The notes: generated from the letters alone by a model not told the origin. A stretch of DNA of 10,107 bases from Candidatus Bathyarchaeota archaeon (GCA_026014605.1 JAOZIC010000006.1:1-10107), one strand, 5' to 3'. Positions 1 to 6,006 are shown, counted from the stretch's first letter. Made by a program: numbers and translations.

Positions 1-216
1 GAAAAGACTTGTTTGGCTGGTTCAGACCTTGCGGATACTCAATTGTATCAGGATTACTTGAAGCATGGACAAATCTGGTACGTGGTTTTTGTAGCTCAGA
101 ACCGTGGGCTTACAATGGGGATTACACGAAACAGTGTAGTAACCCTGTTTAGCAAAGCAACAAAAGAAGAATTAATACAGTACGTCCAAGAAGACATCCT
201 AAAATTAATCGAATAA
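1..216 (+). CDS. C-terminal fragment of an unknown protein (5' end outside window)
   Basis: The reading frame is open from base 1 and ends at TAA 214-216, giving 71 visible residues. The in-frame TTG at 13 has no visible ribosome binding site, so the gene most likely begins upstream of the window. The visible part alternates a short beta-rich stretch (residues about 26-35, IWYVVFVAQN) with a basic loop and a C-terminal amphipathic helix rich in Lys and Glu, ending in LKLIE. No membrane segment or recognisable motif is present. I do not recognise the family. The stop is followed within seven bases by an array of TCTAAAA half-sites that more likely belongs to the next gene. Confidence is reasonable that this is coding, nil for function. 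Confidence 0.55.
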   Translation, partial: EKTCLAGSDLADTQLYQDYLKHGQIWYVVFVAQNRGLTMGITRNSVVTLFSKATKEELIQYVQEDILKLIE

Positions 217-222
217 ATCCCG

Positions 223-252
223 TCTAAAACGTGTTTTAGAATTGTTCTAAAA
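223..252. promoter_or_regulatory. Triple TCTAAAA half-site array upstream of a TATA box
   Basis: Three copies of one heptamer alternate in orientation: TCTAAAA at 223-229, TTTTAGA at 234-240 and TCTAAAA at 246-252. The first two form an 8-bp inverted repeat with a 2-nt spacer. The last two form TTTTAGAA-TTG-TTCTAAAA, an 8-bp inverted repeat with a 3-nt loop. Start-to-start spacing is 11 and 12 bp, about one helical turn, so all copies would lie on a similar face of the DNA. The array sits just upstream of the TATA box at 259-266, where archaeal activators often bind. It could instead be a terminator hairpin for the preceding gene. Confidence 0.5.
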
Positions 253-258
253 TGTAGG

Positions 259-266
259 TTTATATC
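259..266 (+). promoter_or_regulatory. TATA box for the PepSY-like gene
   Basis: TTTATATC preceded by AGG is a good match to an archaeal TATA box with a purine-rich BRE. The same core, GGTTTATAT, appears on the minus strand before the acetate transporter. Transcription would start near 285-290 and leave a leader of roughly 75-80 nt before the ATG at 366. Confidence 0.5.
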
Positions 267-310
267 TTTTGAATCCATTAATTACATGTTCAATTTAATC
301 AAAAAATAGA

Positions 311-336
311 AAATAGTGACTCACTGTGCACTATTT
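311..336 (+). promoter_or_regulatory. Palindromic leader element with two competing hairpins
   Basis: AAATAGTG (311-318) and CACTATTT (329-336) form a perfect 8-bp inverted repeat with a 10-nt spacer. Nested in it is a perfect 11-bp palindrome, AGTGA-C-TCACT (315-325), that shares the left arm, so the two pairings exclude each other. It lies inside the predicted transcript about 30 nt before the start codon. It could be an operator or an RNA switch; nothing shows which. Confidence 0.4.
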
Positions 337-365
337 GCATCATACAAAGTTGATGGCAAGGAAAC

Positions 366-1430
366 ATGACAACTTTACGAAACAAGTTTTATGTTGCTTT
401 GGTTCTTTTTGCAATATTAACTACTATTTGGTTTGTACCTATTGAACAAGCAATTTCTTCTGACGTAACTGTTTATGACGAATCACTTTCAGTAATTACA
501 AACATTTTTTGTTTCAATATGGACGAGTACACACTGGAGCTATCAAAATATTCTGCAGATAATCCTGATGATTACGGCGGTCGCCTTCAAGAAGATTTGA
601 CGTACAGCTTGCAATCAAAGCAGAGCAACGTATCAGTTCATTTGAGGTTTGTGGACAGCAAATTACTTTTTGTAACCACTAGCGTTGTTAATGGTACACT
701 GGATTCTGCACATTATGTTGAATCGCTTTCATCAAACATTATTGATGCAACAAATACTATTCTTCAAAGACTAAAAACCAACACTGCTGCTCAGTACATT
801 GAAGAACTGCAGAATTCAATGAATTCAGTTACAAACATAGATTCGATAAATGCAATCATGGGAAATCTAAAACGAAAAATTACCCTTAACTCCGACGGTA
901 CATCTGCTTCAATACATTTCATGTACACACTAAATGGCGCTGACTCTCCGAAGGGGATTGTACTTCGGTTCAACGATGGATTTTTGAAAGGCTTCACGAC
1001 TGGATGGGACCTTTACGAAATAGGCAGTGAAACAGTAACTGTTCAAGAAAATGACGCCATAACAATCGCTAAACAACAAGCAAACAATGCAACTAATTCC
1101 AAACTAAGTTTTGGAGACTCCATTACAACTGATTTTCGGCTCTTACCACGAGAACCGTTTACAGTATATCCATTCTGGTTTATTGAAATTCCATTAAACT
1201 ACCCGAATTCCACAATTACTGCATGGCAACTGGGAATCTGGGCAGACACTGGAGAAATAGAATACAGCCACCCAACAGGTACCCACGGAACTATTCCAAC
1301 ACAAGACGACTCGTCTGCTGCACAAACGGAACCTGAACCAAACTATTCAGTGTACCTTGCTGTGATTGCAACGGCAACGTTATTTACGATTGTCGGAGCG
1401 GTGCTAATCAAAAAGAAATACACCACATAA
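366..1430 (+). CDS. Membrane-anchored extracellular protein with a PepSY-like region
   Basis: A 354-residue protein of unknown exact function. A hydrophobic N-terminal segment (about residues 8-26, after a short basic start) acts as signal peptide or anchor. A second helix at about 328-348 is followed by Lys-Lys-Lys, so the bulk should face outside with a short basic cytoplasmic tail. Residues about 225-300 resemble a PepSY-type unit: an EAIxIAK-like helix (NDAITIAKQQAN), a YPFWFIEIPL strand, and a closing WADTGEIEY strand-turn. Several NxS/T sequons (for example N88, N109, N241, N281) suggest N-glycosylation. A Thr/Ser/Pro/Glu-rich linker at about 305-327 leads to the anchor. The start is ATG with AAGGA close upstream (358-362). 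PepSY assignment is by pattern only; related archaeal proteins are mostly hypothetical. Confidence 0.75.
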   Translation: MTTLRNKFYVALVLFAILTTIWFVPIEQAISSDVTVYDESLSVITNIFCFNMDEYTLELSKYSADNPDDYGGRLQEDLTYSLQSKQSNVSVHLRFVDSKLLFVTTSVVNGTLDSAHYVESLSSNIIDATNTILQRLKTNTAAQYIEELQNSMNSVTNIDSINAIMGNLKRKITLNSDGTSASIHFMYTLNGADSPKGIVLRFNDGFLKGFTTGWDLYEIGSETVTVQENDAITIAKQQANNATNSKLSFGDSITTDFRLLPREPFTVYPFWFIEIPLNYPNSTITAWQLGIWADTGEIEYSHPTGTHGTIPTQDDSSAAQTEPEPNYSVYLAVIATATLFTIVGAVLIKKKYTT

Positions 1431-1432
1431 CC

Positions 1433-1441
1433 CTCTTTTTT
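1433..1441 (+). terminator. T-rich terminator after the PepSY-like gene
   Basis: The stop codon is followed within three bases by CTCTTTTTT, the oligo-T type of stop signal usual in archaea. A weak hairpin (TCTAAC 1460-1465 with GTTAGA 1476-1481) lies further into the 67-bp convergent gap and may help on either strand. Confidence 0.45.
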
Positions 1442-1497
1442 AATTGCATTAATTGAAACTCTAACTAAACCACATGTTAGACCATAGATTATTTGTT

Positions 1498-2028
1498 TTA
1501 TGACTTTTTTCTGTAGGCAATTTCACGCCAGCGGTTGCTCCAGCTTTTCCAACCTGTTTTTACTAGATTCTCTCGTAGATGCGGTTTTTCTGCAACCCAT
1601 TCTATAAAGAAGTTGAAGCTGCGTTTTCCTTCTGTGCGTTCGAAGTCGATTCCTACTTCTTTGCACCAGTACCCAAAACTTCGTTCTACTAGTTCTTGAA
1701 GTTCGCCCGTAACTTCGATTTCTTCTACTTTGAATCCCTGTTCTCTAAGGTAGCGTCGGATGCTGGAAAGTACGTATCCTGTGCAAACTTTGAAGACTGT
1801 GTCTTCGTCGGGTTGCATCACTTTTACGATTTCCTCTGCGATTTTTACTGCGTCGTCCAGGTATCGTTTGTTTTGAAAATGTGGCGGCTGAAACGAGCTA
1901 ATCGGGATGCGGCGTTCCATGTATTTGCCTTCAGGAAGCTTAAGAGCCCCTATTACTACGCCCAGTATTAGGTCGCCCCATCCTGAGTCGTCGATTAGTA
2001 TTTCTTTTTTGTACAGGAAACGTTCCAC
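1498..2028 (-). CDS. Conserved hypothetical protein, possible RNase H-like fold
   Basis: A 176-residue soluble protein with a GTG start (2028-2026), supported by AGGT at 2039-2036 with a 7-nt spacer; an ATG at 2030 is in another frame. The N-terminus reads as a strand carrying two aspartates followed by Gly-rich turns (residues 9-29, DDSGWGDLILGVVIGAL). This recalls the first strand of RNase HII, where an aspartate and a glycine-rich stretch open the catalytic core. A central alpha-helix follows CTGYVLSS (82-89), then a KVEEIEVTGE strand (100-109) and an FNFFIEWV strand (138-145). This order is compatible with an RNase H-like fold with acidic residues D13/D14, E105 and E109. There is no membrane segment or signal. 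Stand-alone gene, convergent with the upstream surface protein. The fold is a tentative inference; the coding call is firm. Confidence 0.7.
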   Translation of the reverse strand: MERFLYKKEILIDDSGWGDLILGVVIGALKLPEGKYMERRIPISSFQPPHFQNKRYLDDAVKIAEEIVKVMQPDEDTVFKVCTGYVLSSIRRYLREQGFKVEEIEVTGELQELVERSFGYWCKEVGIDFERTEGKRSFNFFIEWVAEKPHLRENLVKTGWKSWSNRWREIAYRKKS

Positions 2029-2089
2029 ATCTAAAACCTACTATATGGTTGGTTTGGTGTTTAAAAAAGAATAAGGGGCGTAAACTTGT

Positions 2090-2095
2090 AAAAAA
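2090..2095 (-). terminator. T-rich terminator after satP
   Basis: On the minus strand the satP stop (2111) is followed by TTTTTT (2095-2090) and a second T6 run (2068-2063) after a GC-rich block. The second run reads CTTTTTTAAAC and may also serve as the TATA element of the next minus-strand gene. Confidence 0.35.
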
Positions 2096-2110
2096 CTTGC
2101 TCTAAGCCTT

Positions 2111-2689
2111 TTACTTGTTTACTGGACACAATGGGAGCACTGTTTTGTCGTAGTTTTCGTTTAATACTTCGGCAATGCCCGTGTAGATTGCGCTTGAACC
2201 GCAGATGATTCCTTCGATTCCAGTAACCGTTAGCAGTAGTCCGGTGTCGCCAGTTAATCTTACTGCGGTTAGCAGGAAGAATAATACAACTAGGCTGCCG
2301 AAAACAAACTGTATTGCTCGGTTTTTGTTGAGTGTACCGCAGAACATCAATAGTGTGAACATGCCCCACATGAAGAAGTATGCTGCCATTGCTGTGCTGT
2401 CGGGTGCAACAACTGCTGGGTCAAGTAATGTAAAGTTGGGGAGTAGGAGCAAGATAACTAGGGACCACCAGAATAAGCCGTAAGAACTGAAAGCAACTGT
2501 ACCAAAGGTGTTACCTTTTTTGTATTCCATTGCTCCAGCGATTACTTGGGCTAATCCGCCGTAAACCAGTCCCATTGCAAGTATCATTGCGCCAAGTGGA
2601 TAAATGCCTGCGTTGTGAATGTTAAGAAGCACTGTTGTCATTCCGAAACCAAATAGCCCCAGAGGAGCTGGGTTTGCTAGTTTACTCAT
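2111..2689 (-). CDS. satP: Acetate/succinate uptake transporter, GPR1/FUN34/YaaH (SatP) family
   Basis: A 192-residue integral membrane protein, the usual length for this family, with six predicted membrane helices. The family signature NPAPLGL is at residues 6-12, followed by FGMTTVLLN as in E. coli SatP. Further matches along the protein include GLVYGGLAQ, EYKKGNTFG, GTL, QFVF, ICGSSAIY and EVLNE near the C-terminus. Family members form hexameric channels or proton symporters for acetate and, in some cases, succinate, in the cytoplasmic membrane. In this archaeon it could import acetate for acetyl-CoA synthesis or release acetate made by fermentation. It is a single gene on the minus strand, with a TATA-like box at 2743-2736 and no strong ribosome binding site. 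The close likeness to bacterial proteins raises possible horizontal transfer, but base composition does not stand out. Confidence 0.95.
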   Translation of the reverse strand: MSKLANPAPLGLFGFGMTTVLLNIHNAGIYPLGAMILAMGLVYGGLAQVIAGAMEYKKGNTFGTVAFSSYGLFWWSLVILLLLPNFTLLDPAVVAPDSTAMAAYFFMWGMFTLLMFCGTLNKNRAIQFVFGSLVVLFFLLTAVRLTGDTGLLLTVTGIEGIICGSSAIYTGIAEVLNENYDKTVLPLCPVNK

Positions 2690-2735
2690 GTTTTTTACGC
2701 TCTTGTTTGAATTTGGCTTTTACTAAGAGTTTATG

Positions 2736-2743
2736 AATATAAA
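2736..2743 (-). promoter_or_regulatory. TATA box of satP
   Basis: The minus strand reads GGTTTATATT, nearly the same core as at 257-266. Transcription would begin near 2712, leaving a leader of about 23 nt before the ATG at 2689. Confidence 0.45.
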
Positions 2744-2832
2744 CCTTCGGCAAATAATACATGGAGTCTTGATGATTTAAACCAAACATTTCAATAAATT
2801 TCCTTCAGTTAAATTCCAGTTGTTTTTGAATC

Positions 2833-2858
2833 TGTTCTTAAAGCAGAACAAAATGTTC
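2833..2858. promoter_or_regulatory. Cluster of three TGTTC/GAACA half-sites (putative operator)
   Basis: TGTTC at 2833-2837, GAACA at 2846-2850 and TGTTC at 2854-2858 make two overlapping inverted repeats. One has an 8-nt spacer; the other is the perfect palindrome GAACA-AAA-TGTTC (2846-2858). The cluster ends 12 bp upstream of the TATA-like CTATAAATAA (2870-2879) of the secreted-protein gene, so it is well placed to control that promoter. The operon's second gene encodes a winged-helix protein, the natural candidate to bind here. Confidence 0.5.
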
Positions 2859-2869
2859 CTTAAATAGAG

Positions 2870-2879
2870 CTATAAATAA
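2870..2879 (+). promoter_or_regulatory. TATA box of the secreted-protein/regulator operon
   Basis: CTATAAATAA is a good archaeal TATA element. Initiation about 25 nt downstream (near 2898-2900) would give a very short leader before the GTG at 2909. An alternative TATA-like CTTAAATAG lies at 2859-2867. Confidence 0.5.
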
Positions 2880-2908
2880 CATATTGCCTATACAATACGG
2901 TGGATTGA

Positions 2909-3745
2909 GTGCGCATGAATCTTGGCTCAAAACTCCTTCCAGGAAGCATCGTTGCTTTGTTTCTGGGGGTATTCTTAGCTACACCTCTATTGTACACAAA
3001 CATTGTTGTAGCGCCCGTTGTAGCAAGCAGTACAGGACTTTTTGATGTCGATGTAGTTTATGCGTACGTTGAAGAACATAACCAATCAATGCTCTGTTTC
3101 CAAGATGTGAACGGAACGGTTATAGAACCGCGTTCTTTCACTGATCCAGAAGGTTATTGGTTTACCACACCAATGAACATCACTTTTTTTGTGACAACAC
3201 AAAACATAACTAATGTTTCACACTATGTCGCAATAAATTTCACTCTTTTATCCGAAGAGGGCACTCAATGTGATGCAAAAACGGAAATTTTCCTTCTTTC
3301 TTTCTCGTCTCAAGAAGGACTAATTGGAAGTGAACAAACATATCGAAGTGTAGTTTACAATGAATCTGTACAACTTCCTGTTTTTGATGTTTTTGACCAA
3401 AGGAATTTCAACGATGGCGAAATAGTTTCAGGGACCGGAGGTATATTAGATACTGGCACTGATAATTCATGGCTGTGTTCCTCGTCTAGCACTGGAAACA
3501 GTTGGGTTCCTACATTTGGTTCACCAGAATATATCACATTAAGTATTGAACGATTAGGAAGCTTTACTGTAACAGGAGATTCAAAAGAACATACTGTTTT
3601 GTCTGAACCCCAAGTAGTAACAGAGGTTACACTCAACAAATATGGTACGGGATTTTTGTATAATACCATAATCCCTGACTCGGAAATAAACAGCACCGAT
3701 TTACGTCAACCACCAATGTATAGGTACTATGTGCCATTCAATTAA
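2909..3745 (+). CDS. Secreted, sequon-rich protein of unknown function
   Basis: A 278-residue exported protein. A basic start is followed by a long hydrophobic segment (about 9-38) that ends in small residues (VVAS), consistent with a signal peptide or N-terminal anchor. There is no C-terminal membrane helix. The mature part is beta-rich with many Ser, Thr and aromatic residues and has at least eight NxS/T sequons (N58, N68, N90, N99, N102, N110, N151, N261), suggesting heavy N-glycosylation. Three cysteines (C63, C121, C190) could form a disulphide. I do not recognise a domain. GTG 2909 has GGTGG five bases upstream; ATG 2915, two codons later, is an alternative if the transcript is almost leaderless. 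It is followed after 16 bp by a membrane-bound winged-helix gene and is probably cotranscribed with it. Confidence 0.7.
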   Translation: MRMNLGSKLLPGSIVALFLGVFLATPLLYTNIVVAPVVASSTGLFDVDVVYAYVEEHNQSMLCFQDVNGTVIEPRSFTDPEGYWFTTPMNITFFVTTQNITNVSHYVAINFTLLSEEGTQCDAKTEIFLLSFSSQEGLIGSEQTYRSVVYNESVQLPVFDVFDQRNFNDGEIVSGTGGILDTGTDNSWLCSSSSTGNSWVPTFGSPEYITLSIERLGSFTVTGDSKEHTVLSEPQVVTEVTLNKYGTGFLYNTIIPDSEINSTDLRQPPMYRYYVPFN

Positions 3746-3761
3746 AAAATGAGGTAAAAAA

Positions 3762-4208
3762 ATGTCAAACGGCAACTCGATGGAGCTTGTAGGTAAAACC
3801 TTCACGGTTTACTCCTATGTAATAAAGGAGAGTAAACCTGTTGGTCCCCGCGATGTCATGAGGGGTGCAAGCCTTAGCAGTTCCAGTGTAGCCTATCGGC
3901 ATTTACAAAAGCTTGAAGAATTAGGGTTGCTCGAAAGAAACGAAGAAGGCAGATATATCTTCAAAGAAAAAGCCAAAATCAGTGGATTTTTGTGGCTTGG
4001 CAAAACCTTGGTGCCACGACTGATTTTTTATTCACTATTTTTCACTGGATTGCTGGGTGCAGAGTTGGTCACTATTGCAATTCGATACTTTTCATTTGGT
4101 ATAAATCCAGACATGCTGTTCGTGTATCTAACCGTTATCACGGCGATTGCTTTGGCACTCTTTTTGATTGAAGGGCTGTCGCTAAAGAGGAAAACGACTT
4201 TAGACTAG
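3762..4208 (+). CDS. Membrane-anchored winged-helix transcriptional regulator
   Basis: A 148-residue protein with two clear parts. Residues about 9-70 are a winged helix-turn-helix. SKPVGPRDVMRGASL packs before the recognition helix SSSSVAYRHLQKLEELGLL, and LERNEEGRYIF forms the wing, as in MarR/ArsR-like and related archaeal regulators. Residues about 85-108 and 116-138 are two hydrophobic helices with a short loop between them, then a basic tail (LKRK). Both termini should be cytoplasmic, so the DNA-binding domain is tethered to the membrane. The ATG has a strong GAGGT (3751-3755) with a 6-nt spacer. It follows the secreted-protein gene by 16 bp in one operon and may sense that protein or membrane state and bind the TGTTC cluster upstream. 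DNA-binding fold and membrane segments are firm; target and signal are inference. Confidence 0.85.
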   Translation: MSNGNSMELVGKTFTVYSYVIKESKPVGPRDVMRGASLSSSSVAYRHLQKLEELGLLERNEEGRYIFKEKAKISGFLWLGKTLVPRLIFYSLFFTGLLGAELVTIAIRYFSFGINPDMLFVYLTVITAIALALFLIEGLSLKRKTTLD

Positions 4209-4214
4209 GTATTA

Positions 4215-4220
4215 TTTTTT
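4215..4220 (+). terminator. T-rich terminator after the membrane-bound regulator gene
   Basis: TATTATTTTTTC starts two bases after the stop codon at 4208, a typical archaeal oligo-T stop. A TATA-like TTTTTATG (4234-4241) follows and would place a new start near 4262, giving the next gene its own promoter. Confidence 0.4.
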
Positions 4221-4291
4221 CTGTAAAGCCCCCTTTTTATGTAGCATCATCCATTTGTTCATAGAATATTGTAGCGGGCAAGGTAACAGAT

Positions 4292-5032
4292 TTGAGTCGT
4301 AAACGTCGGTACAAGCGTGGCTATCCCGTAGCGCTTCTTGTCGGGTTTGAAGACAACCATACCATGATTTGGCAAGTGTTTAGCCAAGTGGTAAAACCGT
4401 TCAAAAACCTGCAGTATACTGGCAGACGAACAGACGCCCAAAACTTGTATGGTTTTCACGAATCAGTAATTGAAGCTATCAAACCCGTTCTAAATGAAGG
4501 TGTGCGAAGTGTGGTTGTCAGTGCTCCTGCACGAACAACGTACGCGTCAGAATTTTTGGAACATATACGAAAACATCACAGGTATTTGATTCAATCAAAG
4601 GGCTCAAATAAAGCAAACTTCGGTGAGTTGGTTGGCTCCGCAAACAGTGCAATTGAAGTAGGGGCATTGGTCAAAACTAAGCAGTTCACTGACTTAATTG
4701 AGCAAACAACTTCGGACGAAGCAAGTCAAATAGTTGATGTGCTAGAAAAGAACCTTTACCGCGCAGATGATGATGTTGTTGTTTTGTATTCGCTAAAAGA
4801 GATTGAAGACAACATATACGATCGAAACAGAAACAGTCAATTCAAAACTGAGTACCTTTTGCTTACCGACAGATATTTGGCAACTAACAAAACCAAGAGC
4901 AAGGTTCATCGGTTGTTACAAATTGCTCAAAACAAGAAAGTGAAAACACGAGTAGTTAACTCTGAATCTGCGGCAGGTAGCAGAATTAACCAGTTTGGGG
5001 GACTGGTTTTCTTTTCAATCCCTAGCTCATAA
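4292..5032 (+). CDS. eRF1/Pelota-related protein lacking GGQ (baeRF/Vms1-like)
   Basis: A 246-residue soluble protein that resembles domains 2 and 3 of the eRF1/Pelota superfamily. Residues about 10-125 match the RNase H-like domain 2: strand VALLVGF, helix FHESVIEAIKPVL, strand RSVVVSAPA (where Pelota has a conserved ASPG strand), helix SEFLEHIRKH, then SKGSNKANFGELV. Residues about 125-246 resemble domain 3, closing with SAAGSRINQFGGLVFF, much like the GEQLNQLGGI segment of Pelota. The domain that reads the decoding site is absent, and so is the GGQ tripeptide of release factors, so this is not a classical aRF1. Stand-alone proteins of this type (baeRF, VLRF1/Vms1) are linked to ribosome rescue and peptidyl-tRNA handling. 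The TTG start has AAGGT at 4280-4284 with a 7-nt spacer. Superfamily likely; exact role unknown. Confidence 0.65.
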   Translation: MSRKRRYKRGYPVALLVGFEDNHTMIWQVFSQVVKPFKNLQYTGRRTDAQNLYGFHESVIEAIKPVLNEGVRSVVVSAPARTTYASEFLEHIRKHHRYLIQSKGSNKANFGELVGSANSAIEVGALVKTKQFTDLIEQTTSDEASQIVDVLEKNLYRADDDVVVLYSLKEIEDNIYDRNRNSQFKTEYLLLTDRYLATNKTKSKVHRLLQIAQNKKVKTRVVNSESAAGSRINQFGGLVFFSIPSS

Positions 5033-5057
5033 ACTCTCTGTAAAACCACAAAAATGG

Positions 5058-5648
5058 TTAGTTGAGTACAACTGCTTTTATCAGCTTAACCTCGGTTAGT
5101 GGTCTGTCGTTGCTGTCTGTGTCCACAATTGAGATTTTGTCTACAACGTCCATTCCGTCGATTACTTTACCAAAAACGGGGTGATAATCATCCAGATAGT
5201 CATTGTGCACCACATTTATGAAAAATTGGCTACTTCCCGAGTTAGGGCGTTCTACTCCTTGGTTTGCCATCGCGATTGTTCCTCTTTGATTTACGTTGTT
5301 GCTTGTAAACTCGTCTTTGATTGTTGGAACATAAGTAGAACCTGTTGGGTCGCCGCCTTGAATCATGAATTCAGCAATTACTCTGTGAAAAATTGTTCCA
5401 TCATACACGCCTTGTTCAACCAGATTCAGGAAATTGTTCACGGTGATTGGCATGTCTGTACGTAATTCGATTGTGATGTCTCCCATGCTTGTTTGAAGCA
5501 ATACTTGTTTTGGAGTTTGAGGTAACATAAAATATCCCACTACAACAGCTATGACAATCAAAACGGCTGCAATAAGTATTATTGTCTTTTTGTTGCTACC
5601 GCTTTCTTTTCTTTTCGGACGACTTCGACGTGCTTTTTTGGAAGGCAT
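5058..5648 (-). CDS. Membrane-anchored cyclophilin-type peptidyl-prolyl isomerase
   Basis: A cyclophilin of 196 residues from the ATG at 5648. A very basic N-terminus (KKARRSRPKRK) and a single hydrophobic helix (about 22-42) anchor it, placing the catalytic domain (about 48-196) outside the membrane. Active-site residues are present: FHR (R89), EFMIQGGD (F94, M95, Q97), GTIAMAN, SQFFIN (Q141, F142) and H156 in YHPVFG. The tryptophan that binds cyclosporin in human CypA is not evident. The enzyme would assist folding of exported proteins, fitting a region with several secreted proteins. A TTG two codons upstream (5654) is possible. The TATA-like ATTTAAATT at 5680-5672 would place the transcript start near 5650, and no ribosome binding site is visible, so a leaderless message starting at the ATG is preferred. 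It lies downstream of the ferritin-like gene but seems to have its own promoter. Confidence 0.93.
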   Translation of the reverse strand: MPSKKARRSRPKRKESGSNKKTIILIAAVLIVIAVVVGYFMLPQTPKQVLLQTSMGDITIELRTDMPITVNNFLNLVEQGVYDGTIFHRVIAEFMIQGGDPTGSTYVPTIKDEFTSNNVNQRGTIAMANQGVERPNSGSSQFFINVVHNDYLDDYHPVFGKVIDGMDVVDKISIVDTDSNDRPLTEVKLIKAVVLN

Positions 5649-5671
5649 ATCCAATGATAATGCAGTTCATT

Positions 5672-5680
5672 AATTTAAAT
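5672..5680 (-). promoter_or_regulatory. TATA box of the cyclophilin gene (leaderless start)
   Basis: The minus strand reads ATTTAAATT about 25 nt before the ATG at 5648. A T6 run (5693-5688) just upstream probably terminates the ferritin-like gene, so the cyclophilin gene appears to be a separate unit. Confidence 0.45.
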
Positions 5681-5701
5681 TATCAGGAAAAAAGTTGAAT
5701 G

Positions 5702-5986
5702 CTAAATGCCTAGTTCTTCTTCAACTTCTTCTTTCCCTTTTTGCAGTTCTTCAACTTGTTGTTTGTCTTCTCGTAGAAGCAGTGTCTGGAATTCGCCGAC
5801 ATGAGTTTTTTCTTCTTTTGCAACGTCTAACAATATTTCTCGTATTGCTTCATTGTTTGTTGTAGCCGCCAACTGTTCATACAAGTTTATTGCATCCAAC
5901 TCGGCAATTATGGCTAGTCGCAAAATTTCGCGGTCGAGATGTTCTTTTCCAACTTTTTCTAGTTTGATTGGTATTTCGGATAACAT
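5702..5986 (-). CDS. Ferritin-like protein of the archaeal encapsulin (Flp) type
   Basis: A 94-residue, two-helix ferritin-like protein. Metal ligands are plain: E29 and E37 in AELDAINLYEQ on the first helix, and E59 and H62 (ExxH) with E65 in EEKTHVGEF on the second. From memory the sequence closely parallels the N-terminal domain fused to the Pyrococcus furiosus encapsulin shell protein, which has LRLAIIAELDAINLYEQ and a matching helix 2. Such half-ferritins assemble into multimers with ferroxidase sites at subunit interfaces and are usually housed in an encapsulin nanocompartment. Here the protein ends (VEEELGI) where the shell linker would start, and no cargo-loading peptide is visible. 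The ATG has AGGT at 5999-5996. It probably oxidises or stores iron and protects against peroxide; rubrerythrin-type annotation is the common alternative. Confidence 0.88.
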   Translation of the reverse strand: MLSEIPIKLEKVGKEHLDREILRLAIIAELDAINLYEQLAATTNNEAIREILLDVAKEEKTHVGEFQTLLLREDKQQVEELQKGKEEVEEELGI

Positions 5987-6006
5987 GTTTCTAAAACCTA
6001 CAAGAA

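Noticed and set aside
2061..2369. Minus-strand 102-residue open frame overlapping satP
   Set aside because: It is a shifted-frame shadow of satP with no domain features; satP itself is an unmistakable family member.
5044..5059. AACCA/TGGTT hairpin between the eRF1-like and cyclophilin genes
   Set aside because: Only 5 bp with an A-rich loop and no T-run on the plus strand; too weak to call a terminator.
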